A DNA stretch of 64,000 nt, taken from positions 37,904,816-37,968,815 of the forward strand of contig CM039463.1 of NCBI GenBank assembly GCA_022414725.1, written 5' to 3'. Shown here piece after piece: positions 11,616-21,840 of the stretch. The stretch comes from Microglena sp. YARC. Taxonomy: Eukaryota > Chlorophyta > Chlorophyceae > Chlamydomonadales > Chlamydomonadaceae. Made by a program: the position numbers and the translations under genes. Numbering within the stretch: the stretch's first letter is position 1; every line of letters begins with the position of its first letter. The notes beneath the pieces are model-generated. The model saw only the letters and a list, made by a program, of their open reading frames with translations. It had not been told where the DNA came from and ran no database searches.

Positions 11616-12006
11616 CGGCAGCCTTTCTATGGAAATTAAATGAATTAGAATAGCAGTGCCTCACGAGATCACAAATCCACACCTCTCCTCAAATTCATGG
11701 CACCTAAGCATGGTAGCCGTGTTTGGTTTGATTACTTAATCCATCCAGGGTTATTTTCAAGGGAATGAATTGAACAGTGTGTGATACGACACCAACACAA
11801 CCTTCATATACCAACCAAATAACATACCAGTATCCATGTTTAGCTACTCCTACTCAGCCACTCGTCATGCAAGGTCTGACAACTCTATGGACAGCAGCCA
11901 ATCAAGGGAATCAATTGACCAATGTGTGATAGACATGAGTACACCACAGAGCGGCAAAGCAGATGATGTTATGCTCCCTCTCCCACGTGTTGGCTTAGCA
12001 AGTTAA
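11616..12006 (+). other. Non-coding spacer upstream of the RING exon, with an arm-A-specific insert
   Basis: Aligns with 59740-59500 reversed. Arm A carries an extra ~120 bases (about 11790-11910) flanked by similar sequences GGGAATGAATTGAACAGTGT and GGGAATCAATTGACCAATGT. The extra segment includes CACTCGTCATGCAAGGTCTG, also present inverted near 12780 and 58315. Confidence 0.55.
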
Positions 12007-12261
12007 AAATCAAATGATTGTCCACCTCCTCCGAAGGTCGAGCCAAGGAGTGAAGACGTCGCGCCAAGCCAAGTGACCACATCCTCTGAAGAGAATGAGT
12101 GTGTGATTTGTATGGAGGCCAAGTCCAACACAGGCTTCCTGCATGGAGACTCAATGCACAAGTGTGTGTGCACAGACTGCAGCAAGAAGGTACCGGTGGA
12201 AGCTCCGTGCCCTTTGTGCCAAGTACCCGTTGAAAGGATCATTGCTGTGTTCACCTGCTAG
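12007..12261 (+). CDS. MDM2-type RING finger terminal exon (arm A)
   Basis: An open frame from 12007 to TAG at 12259-12261 ends in a C-terminal RING: CVICMEAKSNTGFLHGDSMH, KCVCTDCSKK, CPLCQVPVERIIAVF. The spacing CxxC..HGxxxHxxxC..C..CPxC and the terminal hydrophobic tail resemble C2H2C4 RINGs of the MDM2/MDMX group, E3 ubiquitin ligases whose RING sits at the extreme C-terminus. A Pro/Glu-rich linker precedes it. There is no ATG in frame, so it is a 3' exon whose upstream partner is unclear. The kinase fragment 2 kb upstream keeps the same order in arm B, suggesting one ancestral gene, but I cannot join them by a clean splice. Confidence 0.6.
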   Translation, partial: KSNDCPPPPKVEPRSEDVAPSQVTTSSEENECVICMEAKSNTGFLHGDSMHKCVCTDCSKKVPVEAPCPLCQVPVERIIAVFTC

Positions 12262-12620
12262 TGAGCCTTGACATAAAAGCTGATCTCAGTTATTGAGTTC
12301 CTGTCCTGTCAGTCGGTGCACAAGTGTGTGCGCACAGACTGCAGCAAGTTGATAAAGTTGGGAGCTCCGTGCCCTTTGTGCCGAGTACCCGTCGAAGGGA
12401 TCATTGCTGTGTTCACCTGCTAGTGAGCCTTGACATACAAGCCGATCTCAGTAATTGAGTTCCTGTCCTGTCAGTCGGTGCGCAAGTGTGTGTGCACAGA
12501 CTGCAGCAAGTTGGTTCCGGTGGGAGCTCCGTGCCCTGTGTGCGGAGAATCCGTTGAAAGGATCATTGTTGTGTTGTACTTCTTGCAGTGTGAGAGTCTT
12601 TTGACAGTCCAGGGGTAGCC
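12262..12620 (+). pseudogene. Two tandem partial copies of the RING exon 3' half
   Basis: A ~161-bp unit starting TGAGCCTTGACATA (12263, then 12424) repeats the second half of the RING: HKCVRTDCSKL..CPLCRVPVEGIIAVF at about 12318-12420 and KCVCTDCSKLVPVGAPCPVC at about 12484-12545. The first CxxC is missing in both. Arm B has the same three-copy arrangement (58500-59030), so the triplication is older than the arm duplication. Confidence 0.8.
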
Positions 12621-12830
12621 AAATAGGCCAAAGGGACTTGCACAACCTTCTAAACAGGATCATCAGTAACAGAAAAACAAGCACAGGTGAAGTGAATCCC
12701 AACAGAAGTAAGGTCCCACGTGTTGGCCTTTGGGTATTGGGTATTTGGGTATTGGCTGCTGTCCATGAAGTAGTCAGACCTTGCATGACGAGTGGCTGAG
12801 TATGAGTAGCTGGACAAGGAGGCTGGTATA
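12605..12830. repeat. Dispersed repeat with CAGTCCAGGGGTAGCCAAAT, and distal edge of arm A
   Basis: The motif and its downstream AGGGACTTGCACAACC recur at 20785, 55753 and 61690 and reversed at 22327 and 58475. The stretch to about 12800 matches 58455-58310 reversed (CCACGTGTTGGC, CCAATACC, CAGACCTTGCATG). Homology between the arms is lost beyond it. Confidence 0.6.
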
Positions 12831-12945
12831 TTACGCGATTGGTATCTTATGCTAGTGTCGGTGCGCGTTCACTGATTGTAGTGGTTGGATCAAATTTTAT
12901 ATACCGGTAACATTAATTGTGTATCGCGTTAACAAGAGGGCATAC

Positions 12946-13905
12946 ATATACACCGTACACGCCTGAAGTAAGGAGCGCATATATATATATATATGTATAC
13001 AAGCCGAAAGTAATGGCAAACGACCCTTTTCCAAAAGGGTTTCAGCTCAATCTTGAGTCCAGCTGGTTTGCTCTCGCCAAGATACAACAACGGTAACAGT
13101 TGTACTGGGTACACGGATTCTAAATTTCTCTTGCGATTTGTCTTGGACCTGGTCATGAATTGCTTGGTATCCCATTCCCTTATGAAAATCTATAATTGTT
13201 TTGATTTTACTTGAACTTGGTCACTTGGCTTACCTCGTCGTACGCACCTCTTGTAGCTCGTAGTAGCCCTATGTACGTAGGGACTCAGGTAGGTATGTAC
13301 GTAGCCCGTAGTAGACCTATGTACGTAGCCCTACGTAGCCCGTCGTACGTACCCTACATAGCAAAAACAAAGTGGTCTAGAGTTTGGACAGGCCCATCCA
13401 GGATTTTTGCCATATTCTGTTATGTACTAATATACTTATTTTCCTCCAGTGTAACTTGTTGTTGATATAATAATACGGCGATCTCCATTCGCTCCCGCAG
13501 TTATGAGCTACTTCATCATGAACTCATGATGGTCAGATCATGTGCAATTGACAAAAAGGTCAGTAGAATGCATGACAAAACTCTCCTAAATACATGGCAC
13601 TTTTTCTATGTTCTTTTGGCAAAGTCTGGCTAAATTAGATGTGCACTACTTGGGCTAATTTAGATAATAGCCACATTAGGGCTAATTTGGTCCACGGTTA
13701 GCCCTAAACTCCGAACCCTAGAAATGTAACAAAAGCAAAACGACTCTTTGCCTGGTTTTCATGTCTCGACTTAAATCGGTTCCAGCCATGGACCCCATAG
13801 CCAAGTTATTTTTGCCATGCTTTTCTGAGACCCCTTATTAGGATAATGGACCCATTTCCAATACATGTTCTTGCCATTACTGAAGGCGTGTGTATATACC
13901 GTACT
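12946..13905. mobile_element. MITE-like element, family 1, second copy (about 960 bp)
   Basis: The left end includes TATACACCGTACACGCCTGAAG and the right end, reversed, TATACACACGCCTTCAGTAA. Internal family signatures are AAACGACCC, TTTTGCCATGCTTTTCTGAG and CCATTTCCAATACATGTTC. It contains an ATATATATATATATAT run (about 12980) and a TACGTAG-rich block at 13240-13365. No transposase. Confidence 0.6.
13240..13365. repeat. TACGTAG/CGTACG palindromic cluster
   Basis: At least seven overlapping copies of TACGTA or GTACG separated by short GTAGYCC linkers (GTAGCCCTATGTACGTAG). The repeats are self-complementary, so the block can fold in many registers. Confidence 0.7.
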
Positions 13906-13983
13906 GACAGCAAAAAATAACGCTGACAAAGATTTGACGGTCATAACCCCAACCCTTACATACCGTACGAATGTGGGCTGCTA

Positions 13984-14140
13984 TTGGCAAGGCACTCCCA
14001 GCCGGTTAACAGCTTGTTTCCAACCAGTTGGAGGTCCGGTTGAGCGGCGGTTAAATTCGTTATTTTCGGCGCTAACCGGTGTTTGGTCGGAAACACAAAA
14101 AGTTGAGGTCCGGTTAAAGACCAACTGCCCCGGTTAGTGC
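13984..14140. mobile_element. Foldback MITE, family 2 (AACAGCTTGTTTCCAACC end)
   Basis: Begins GGTTAACAGCTTGTTTCC, then AACCAGTTGGAGGTCCGGTT, and carries GAGGTCCGGTTAA near the other end. The same ends in inverted arrangement make the more palindromic copy at 20156-20280. Confidence 0.6.
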
Positions 14141-14540
14141 GACGGCGCACCCCCCCCCGCCGTTGAAGAAAGTTGAGGGGCGGTTAAATTCGGTTGTTGC
14201 ATTAGATCTGGTGACGTCACGAAATTGGCGCGCGCCTCTTAAAAATCATGCTGCTTTGGAGTGCCGCATCCTTTTATTCTCTCGGTATCCATCCTACTGA
14301 CACCACCCGCCTCCTCCACTCCCTCCACCTGCATGCTGTCCGATGCGCACATACCATTGTGTGTGCCCGCCGGCGCATGGAATCTGCTACACACTCGTCC
14401 CACACTCCTTCTTCCGCCACCGGCTATCGTGGGGGGTACCGCCCCCCCTAGCCACCCCCCCGGTTTGATGGTTTTGTCCGAGGACCCCCTTTGGACAGCT
14501 TCCTTAATCACGCCGAATTGGCGTACTGCTTTTTAGATTA
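14141..14540. other. Spacer without a recognisable gene
   Basis: Pro/Thr/His-rich frames on both strands are short and overlap each other. A short GC-rich inverted region lies at 14150-14230. Nothing further can be supported. Confidence 0.4.
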
Positions 14541-14695
14541 GCTCTAGTCTATAAGCTTTGGGTTCCTCGTTTTTCTTTTTAGATTAGCTTTGGGTTCCTC
14601 GTCTTTCTTTTTGGATTAGCTTTGGGTTCCTCGTCTTTCTTTTTAGATTAGCTCTAGTCTATAAGCTTTGGGTTCCTCGTCTTTCTTTTTTTGCT
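14535..14695 (+). repeat. Tandem TTTGGGTTCCTCG repeat (~47 bp period)
   Basis: Four copies of GCTTTGGGTTCCTCGTCTTTC at about 14558, 14588, 14622 and 14667, two preceded by CTCTAGTCTATAA. A single similar copy occurs at about 18388-18420. The two sites 3.8 kb apart may mark two ends of one decayed element, but I see no LTR-length identity. Confidence 0.65.
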
Positions 14696-14898
14696 GTGGG
14701 AGGAGGCTATGGGGGGCGGAAAGAAGTGGTAACAAACAGCAGCATAATTTTCCACCCACAACATCAAACTAATCAAGAAGGGGGCAAGAAAAAAGATTTC
14801 GTACCTCATGTTAGATATGGATAGAGAATCGCAAGCAATAGTCGATAAAAAAAAAATCATGGCGATACACCCACGGGGCAGGGGCGGCCGAGATAGAG

Positions 14899-14922
14899 GG
14901 GGGGGGGGGGGGGGGGGGGGGT
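14899..14922. repeat. Poly-G tract
   Basis: A G homopolymer of about 24 bases. Other long G/C homopolymers are at 19768-19798, 22989-23007, 54030-54055, 56717-56736 and 57071-57112. Confidence 0.9.
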
Positions 14923-15237
14923 CCGACCGTTTCCCCAACTTTATTTGTACTTCGTGTAACTTTCTTGCCAGTGCTGATTTTTGAGCATTAAGCGCACCGT
15001 CGAGAAGGGATCGACGAGACGAGTAAAAATCTGCAACCGTTAGTCTGTTTCATCCAGTGTGTAATTGGTAAGTGCCCTGGAAGGCATATCCAGGCTGGAC
15101 GCTAGGCTGGACGTCACCTACACCCTAGCGCCCAGCGTCGCACGAGCGGCTGTTAGGCCGAAAAACGCGCGTTCGTATGCGCGTTCTGAATTCTGGTCCC
15201 TGGCGAGGCTTCTAAAGCAGTCGAGTCTGGGGTCAAG

Positions 15238-15400
15238 CCCCCCCCCACCCCCCCACCCCCCACACACACCACACACACACACCACCACACCACCACCACC
15301 ACCCACCACCACCACCACCATCACACACACACACACACTCCTCCCCACCCACCACATACACACACCATCACCCCCACCCACCCCCACCACACACAAGCAG
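15238..15400. repeat. C/A low-complexity tract (CACCACC / CACACA)
   Basis: Simple-sequence DNA built from CCACCC, CACACA and CCACCA. Open frames on both strands through it are compositional artefacts. Confidence 0.85.
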
Positions 15401-15839
15401 ACCATCAGGCTCCAGAATAAAATTTGAGTCAATTAAACCATGATAATGATGATGATAATGATAGATTTTTTTTTTTTTAGATAGACAGATAAATAACGCC
15501 TTCAGTCCTTTTCATGCCTGGGTGATCTCCTTCTAGGGCGCGGATTAATGAGCTACCCAAGAAAGTTGTAAAAATACTCAAAACTGAATAACTTTGTCCA
15601 AACTTGATATTTTTAAATTTTGGTTTTATGGTTATGGTTTATGGAAAGGCCTTGACGAGATGATGCTCATGGACCCCCCTTTCACTGTGATACACTGTCT
15701 GGGTGTCAAGATATGAAGCCTCGGGGGGGTGGGGGGGGGGGGGGAGGTGGGTGGTCAGGGGTGAGAGAAAACAATTTCCGAACATGCAAACTTTATCCCT
15801 GCCCCCCCTTTGTTGTAAATTATATAATGTTGCCAGGTC

Positions 15840-15950
15840 GGTGGTCACACCAAGCCTTGTGGGCAGGACCCCCAGGAGGCTGAAACCTACAGTTCCACCC
15901 GTGTCTCTGCCTGCGTCTCTGTCTGTCGCTGTCGCTGTTACGACTAGCAT
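15840..15950. repeat. Dispersed repeat (CCCCCAGG.GGCTGAA / GTGTCTCTGCCTG)
   Basis: GTGGTCACACCAAGCC, then CCCCCAGGAGGCTGAAACC and TTCCACCCGTGTCTCTG, then CTGTCTGTC. Related segments lie at 21925-22030 and 32045-32135, all with a CCCCC..GGGG(C/T)TG core followed by pyrimidine-rich GTCTGTC. Confidence 0.5.
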
Positions 15951-16106
15951 TTGAGTCTGTCGTACCGACGGGAAGACCCCCGTCACGGGGTGGCCACCTG
16001 GGCGACAGGTCAGTAAGATATGGCACCAAAGCCCCAAGTGGCTAAGCCAAAAGGGGCTAAACCCCCCGGCTAAACCCCTGACAGACAACGGACTATAAAA
16101 AAAACC

Positions 16107-17512
16107 AGATTCTGTCTTGCTCGAAGATGATCTGTGATCCAAAAGTTCGGAAACTCCTGGCTAATGAAACTAGCAGGTCGGTTGAAGAAAGCAATACGCG
16201 TCAGTTGCGCGCCCCCCACGTCGCCGGATCAATGCCGGACTGTGCCGGAAGGAGCCGGATATTTTGCGACCCATCCAGAGCCATCCAACCCACACCTCGG
16301 TCGAGGGCCTGGATGGATTTTGGCTTTTGGATGGGTCGTCTGGATGGGTATTTCGTCAGTACATCCGTACAAATACGAACCATCCAAAACCCCTATGGGA
16401 AGGTAAACACTGGATGGGTCGTCGGTTATCCGTACTTAACAACCCATCCAGACCCATCCTGCCCCAATGGGAATCCACCCTAAGAGGTCATACAGACGAG
16501 ACAGGTTTGGGTTTGGGTTTGGTTTGAGGTTAACCTGCCACGTCAGAGGGGGTTAGACGAGGTTACCCGAGGTTAACCCAAACCCGCCCAAACACGCGAA
16601 TTTCGTTCAGACGGCATTCCTGAGCTTCTTGTCAGTAGGAAAAGCTTGAAAAGTTTGAATCGCCGATCAGCAGCAGGAGCGCTCAAATCAAGCAGGCTCT
16701 GGCGATACTGTGAGGAAGGCGGAAACTGCGTCTCGGCATACTGCGTATCACGCTGCTACTGCTGCACCTCATGCTGGCGTGGACCTGCAGGTGGCGGCCC
16801 CTCCTGATCGGACCCCTCCATACAGCGCAGTGAATATTGCAGATGGCGCGAAAGGGAGGACGGTTGCGAAAACAAGTGCGGCTGAAGGAAATGCGGCAAA
16901 ATTAATCGCAACAGAAACAACGAACAACACGTGTGCGACATAACCATAATCATAACCCAAACGTGGGGGGTGGGGGGACGTTTGGGTTTGGGGTTGGTTA
17001 GCATTTGGGTTACCGAATTTGACCAAAAAACGCGTCAACTTTGTCCCGTGTGAACGAAAAAAGGTTTGGATGTACGACAGAAACGCCCAACTAACCCCGT
17101 AACCCCAGACCCAAAACCTGTCTCGTCTGACCGACCTCTAAGGGTGGATTCCCATTGGGGCAGGATGGGTCTGGATGGGTCGTTAAGTACGGATAACCGA
17201 CGACCCATCCAGTGTTTACCTTCCCATAGGGGTTTTGGATGGTTCGTATTTGTACGGATGTACTGACGAAATACCCATCCAGACGACCCATCCAAAAGCC
17301 AAAATCCATCCAGGCCCTCGACCGAGGTGTGGGTTGGATGGCTCTGGATGGGTCGCAAAATATCCGGCTCCTTCCGGCACAGTCCGGCATTGATCCGGCG
17401 ACGGTCGCGCAACTGACGCGTATTGCTTTCTTCAACCGACCTGCTAGTTTCATTAGCCAGGAGTTTCCGAACTTTTGGATCACAGATCATCTTCGAGCAA
17501 GACAGAATCTGG
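16107..17512. mobile_element. Long-TIR foldback element (~1.4 kb, ~410-bp inverted arms)
   Basis: 16107-16515 is repeated inverted at 17512-17105 with high identity. Both arms start CCAGATTCTGTC and contain GATGATCTGTGATCC, AATGCCGGACTGTGCCGG, TGGATGGATTTTGGC and CCAATGGGAATCCACCC. Inner arms end at CAGACGAGACAGGTTT. The ~590-bp centre (16516-17104) holds TTTGGGTTTGGG repeats and a 77-aa Ala/Thr-rich ORF (16710-16943) with no known motif. The ORFs in the arms mirror each other and are by-products of the inversion. No target-site duplication is evident. Confidence 0.8.
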
Positions 17513-17589
17513 GACATTCTAACAATTTCTTCTCCATTCGACGCCCCTTCTTCATTCTACTTTTTAAAGCAATCGAGTTAGAACCTAAA

Positions 17590-17811
17590 TTAGGACAAGG
17601 TTGATTCAGTACGAAAAAGCCTTACAACATAAGGCGCGAACAGGCGCAGATACGCCGCAGCGGAGTACCCGATTTCCTGCCAGGCTTCCGTAGTCTGGCT
17701 CAGAAATTGGCCGTCGCAGTCAACGTTAACGACATACAATGGGACGGAGGCTGCAGCCAGCAGCATGTCTTGCTCGATGCCATCAAACAGTTGAGACACA
17801 GAGTTGTCCAT
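17590..17811 (-). CDS. Small ORF of unknown function (73 aa)
   Basis: The ATG at 17811 has a good context (GCCACCATGGAC on the minus strand). The protein (MDNSVSQLFDGIEQDMLLA...) has a Val-rich PLYVVNVD stretch and no motif I recognise. It lies just outside the long-TIR element. It could be a first exon or a chance frame. Confidence 0.3.
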   Translation of the reverse strand: MDNSVSQLFDGIEQDMLLAAASVPLYVVNVDCDGQFLSQTTEAWQEIGYSAAAYLRLFAPYVVRLFRTESTLS

Positions 17812-18044
17812 GGTGGCGACGGCGACAATTTGGGAAATGATTGAAAGCTAGGACACCGACAATAAATGCCCATTCCAGGGGCAAGCCCATGACGGCGGGT
17901 ACTGCCGGATCTGTACAACAGATTATTGATCGGTGTCACTAGGCGCATCACAACCTCGATGCAATGGCACGCGATTCAGGCACGCGAATTTCAGGGCGCA
18001 GAACAAGCACAAGAACTAAATAGAAGGACATTCCAATCTTCAAC

Positions 18045-18395
18045 ATGCTATCTCGTAATCGCCTACAAATCCAATCCCTGAATGGGGCGCACCCGCGCGA
18101 AATTCCTAATTACTGGGGTGCGGGATTAGGGATACCATGTCACCAGACAAAGCCGGAAAGCGAAATTCCTTGTACACGGCAAACCGCATTCCAGAAATTA
18201 GCAACGGCTGGCACACAAATTTACACTTTATTGTACGCGTACGCGTGCCACGTGGGGCAATCATGCCAACTAATAGACAAGCACGTGGGGCGTGCCAAGC
18301 TAACTTATAGCCAAATGCGGTTGGGGTTGAAGGGTAAAACCGATTTACATCTTGTACGCATTCCTTATACTATAACTATCTTAGCTAGTCTATAA
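18045..18395 (+). CDS. ORF of unknown function (116 aa)
   Basis: Runs from ATG 18045. There is no signal peptide, transmembrane helix or known domain. It ends inside the CTAGTCTATAAGCTTTGGG repeat shared with 14541, so its 3' end is repeat-derived. Likely a transposon remnant or chance frame. Confidence 0.25.
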   Translation: MLSRNRLQIQSLNGAHPREIPNYWGAGLGIPCHQTKPESEIPCTRQTAFQKLATAGTQIYTLLYAYACHVGQSCQLIDKHVGRAKLTYSQMRLGLKGKTDLHLVRIPYTITILASL

Positions 18396-18779
18396 GCTTT
18401 GGGTTCCTTGTCTTTCTTTTCTTTTTACTTTACTCTTTGTCACTCTTTTTTCCTTTTCCTTCTCGAATCGAGGGTATAGCATCCTTCCTGTCAAGAAACT
18501 GCCACGTGTTTAAATGGCCATGAGTTCACAACCAGGTGTTACTAGATGACGCTGGCATAGTCCGAAACCATTTGACCGGCAAGAAGGAATGGCGCATGGG
18601 TAGATATAGACGCAGGCGCAAACGCAGGAAGTGATTAGCGAGGTCGGAGACCAATCTAAACGAGGCTGATAAGGAAGCCTATCCATATTTGACACAGTCG
18701 TTACAGTAGGATAACACACGAACAACACGAGACTGGACGCATTAGTTTCCAGAGAAGATGAAGTCTGGATATTTTGTTG

Positions 18780-19630
18780 CGAATAATTTTGCTCGCTCCG
18801 TACTTTTCTAGTGTCTGCGCCTGCAATTCGCATGCGCTATGCAGTACCTACGAATTAATCGGTAAAAGAAGATCTGAAGGAGCAGGACCTGGCGCATGGT
18901 GAAATGATGAGCGAGGAGAGAGATAGGCGCAACCTCTCATCCTCGAGACGTCCCACGACAACCTGCATGCTCCATGAAAACACTGGACGAGGCTCGCCAT
19001 TGATGAAAGAGACGCAACTGCAGGGTTTTACTCGGGAACAAACGAGACTGAGTACGCTTGATGTTTCAGAAATAATGAAGTCGTGAGATTTTGTTGCGAG
19101 TATCTCTTCACTCGTTTCCTACTTCTGTAGCGCCTGCGCCTGCAGCTCGCATGGATAGAAGAAGGCCAAGACCGCACCAGCACCAGCTCATGGGATCGAG
19201 GTGGGTAACAGGCTCTTTCAAGTCCGCCATTGAAGATGGGTTAAGCACCAGAATTTTGCTAGGCACGAAGCAAGGTGTTTGCATGATTGGAATAATTGTC
19301 GAATTACTAGGTGTTGGAATAATTGTCGAATTACTAGGTGTTGCGAGTATCTCCCCAAGCACCTGCACCTGCTGCTACGATGCGCCATGCGGCAGCTGAA
19401 ATTTCGATGAAATACCGAAGCTGGAAATGAGGCTCCAGCACCTCCACCATTAAACGAGGCTAGTGCAACTAAGACAGAAATGATTCTGCCCGAATGATTG
19501 TGCAAGTTCATAGTTTGTTGCTACTATTTCCCCCTCGCTCCCCCACTTATCAAGCGCCTGCGCCTCCAGTAGCATGCGCCATTCGGCACGTAGAAGTTCA
19601 TCAATTCGCTCGTGCCCAGGTCTTGCCGGT
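18780..19630 (+). repeat. Degenerate tandem repeat with a GCGCCTGCGCCTGCAGCTCGC core
   Basis: Similar cores near 18815 (GTCTGCGCCTGCAATTCGCA), 19128 (GCCTGCGCCTGCAGCTCGCA), 19358 (AGCACCTGCACCTGCTGCT) and 19555 (GCGCCTGCGCCTCCAGTAGC) are each preceded by TTTGTTGC..(T)ACT-type sequence. Spacing is about 190 to 310 bases. A perfect 27-bp direct repeat (GGTGTTGGAATAATTGTCGA... twice, about 19287-19340) sits inside. Confidence 0.5.
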
Positions 19631-19763
19631 CAACTGGTTTCGGACATTGCCAGCGTTATCTCCTAAACCCCACTCAACACGTGGCACTTGCACCGTTGGC
19701 AGACAGTTGGCTTGTGGCATATCTCCTGTTTCCTGCTTTTCATTAACGGCGAAGCCCCTCGCG

Positions 19764-19801
<38 letters not shown>

Positions 19802-19885
19802 CTGGAAGCTAATCTTCCTCGGCCACTACGTACCGGCTGTCTTTCTTTTTCGGACACTAATTATTGATCGCACGGTTTCACCAAG

Positions 19886-20125
19886 ATGGATTCGCAGCTG
19901 CAGGGCACCGTCCCTGCCACGCAATTTTCGACTGATCTTCCTGAGGGGCAGGCGCAGATGCGTGTTCTAGATCTGGACCCGCGCCAGCAGGAAGAACTAC
20001 GCCAATTTGAGGTGTATCGGCTGCAACAGCTGCAACAGCAGCAGCGGCAAGCTAAGAGCGGGATAAACGCTGAAATCAGCGTCTGGATAGCGAGGAAGTG
20101 CTGCGCTGCGCATTTGACACGTTGA
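19886..20125 (+). CDS. Small Gln/Arg-rich ORF (79 aa), possible 5' exon
   Basis: The ATG at 19886 has context CCAAGATGG. The N-terminal half (GTVPATQFSTDLPEGQAQMR) is followed by an amphipathic Gln/Glu/Arg-rich helix (RQQEELRQFEVYRLQQLQQQ) resembling a coiled coil. I do not recognise the family. Composition differs from the surrounding repeats, so a real coding exon is plausible. Confidence 0.4.
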   Translation: MDSQLQGTVPATQFSTDLPEGQAQMRVLDLDPRQQEELRQFEVYRLQQLQQQQRQAKSGINAEISVWIARKCCAAHLTR

Positions 20126-20155
20126 TCCATTTTGAGATGACCTGGCCAGATGCAA

Positions 20156-20280
20156 AAGACTGCTTAACTGGTGGAATGTTTCCAACCAGTTAAGGGTCCG
20201 GTTAGAGGTCGAGTCTAAACCCTCCGAAACACAATCCTTAACCGGACCTCCAACTGGTTGGAAACAAGCTGTAAGTATGC
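20156..20280. mobile_element. Foldback MITE, family 2, near-palindromic copy
   Basis: The left arm GTTTCCAACCAGTTAAGGGT continues CCGGTTAG. The right arm CCTTAACCGGACC continues TCCAACTGGTTGGAAACAAG. The arms pair to form a hairpin of about 115 bases. Shares ends with 13984-14140. Confidence 0.7.
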
Positions 20281-20659
20281 TTGAGTACCTGGTGTCAGTC
20301 ACTGGTTCGAGTAGCTAGCCAGTAGCTACAATAGCGATTCTCCTTCTGACGGTAATTCGCCTCCACCACGAGGTGTCTCGATCTGGGGATCGTTATCCAC
20401 CACAATGACCCTTTCTCTAGTCCTAGACTTTTCTCTAAGTACAGCACTCTTTCGGAAACTCATCAGGGTTTACGGTTGCATAATCTCTGTTAGTTGGTGT
20501 TTAAACCGGTTTAGGATTGGGGTCGTTCGCACCTATTTTGGCTCGTACCCGAGGAGGGTTTTGTCTCCAGGGACCAGGGAAGGCTGAAGGGCAACCAGGT
20601 AAGCCAAGTAAGAGAGGATCCGCTTCGCATGCTCACTGGGTTTTTTGTGTATCGCACAG

Positions 20660-20705
20660 GGGGACTTGGAAGTACAAGAAGGTGAGCAGCCCAGAGATGG
20701 CTGCA
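20660..20705 (+). pseudogene. Recurring exon-like cassette (WKYK..S.EMA), copy 1
   Basis: After an acceptor-like ATCGCACAG, the frame reads TWKYKKVSSPEMAAKL. Related cassettes are at about 21484-21524 (after CTACAACGCAG: LWKYKTPASLEMD) and 23008-23052 (TWHWKTVSSPELAEK). All run out of frame within 20 codons. They look like copies of one short exon spread by duplication. Parent gene unknown. Confidence 0.4.
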
Positions 20706-21009
20706 AAACTATGTAACAATCCAAGCCAATCTCACTTATATATATATGTATATATATATGTGTGCAATGCATATTCATTATTCAAGTCCAGGGGGAGGCC
20801 AAATAGGCTAGAGGGACTTGCTCAACAGTGAAAGGAGGGGCTTCAAAGAAAAAGCAAGCAAGTGCAAGCAAACGGGCTGGCCCCCTCAGCCCACGCCTTG
20901 TAATAAGGCGTACTATATATACATACATGTATAGTTGCCATATTGATCCCCCCCCCCCGGCACTGCTCATGGGACATGAGCGACTTATCACTTATGAAAT
21001 AACTTACTG

Positions 21010-21840
21010 ACGGTAACTGAGGGCGATGAGAGCAGGATACTCGGAAATATCATATGGTACCCATCGATGTCATAGTCGAATGATTATCATAGTCGTATGA
21101 TATCGTACTTGACATCCCTAAAGACAAATCAAGATAAGTTCTTTGAATCTGAGCGTCACCAAACAAAACAGTTACATGCATTGTTTATCTTCAAAAGGAA
21201 CCTTCAAAGAGAGAGAGAGGGGATGCCTTAAAAAACACGAAGTTCTCTCCTTATTTGTCACTGGGAGGAAACTCTGTAACACATATCTGATAAGTCGTTA
21301 AACTGCTGGTGTAGAGTACTGTACATATCATGTGACATATGTATTATCGGTCGGTCGAACCCTGCCACACTTCCCGGTCTCCCTGGATATCGCACAGGGG
21401 TGAGAATTGTATTCTGCAGACGGTTAGACGCCGAATTGCTGGCGCAAATAACCGTGTGACAATTCGTCTTCTTCCTCTACAACGCAGCTCTGGAAGTATA
21501 AGACGCCGGCCAGCTTAGAGATGGATATCTTTATTTTATGATTAAGTGTTCATTAAGAGTTTACAATCGTTAGGAGCAGAGAGGTGCATTGACATTAAGT
21601 AGCAAGGCACCTCGAGGAGGCTTAGGTATGAGTGGTATGACCTAATCTCAGTACTGACCAGCGGTATAACTAACTGGCGTGGTCACAGTCACAAGCTGAC
21701 TGGACGTGGTGGACACGTGGCCTCTAGCCAGGTACCTACGTGTGCCACAAGCTACGGCATATAAGCCGTAATATAAACTGTCTAGCCCTACGAGATTACA
21801 TTCCGTAAGCAGGAGTATGGTGTAGTAGTGTTTACACTGC
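21010..21840. other. Spacer with no recognisable gene
   Basis: AT-moderate unique sequence. It contains the second WKYK cassette (21484-21524). No frame has domain-like composition. Confidence 0.4.

Noticed and set aside
16127..16527. Pair of related genes in 16.1-17.5 kb (mirror ORFs)
   Set aside because: The ORFs are identical because they lie in the two arms of a foldback element, and opposite frames are equally open. No family signature.
14535..18430. LTR retrotransposon bounded by the TTTGGGTTCCTCG repeats
   Set aside because: The shared sequence is only about 40 bp, tandem at one end, with no gag/pol words between. The 16.1-17.5 kb element accounts for most of the interior.
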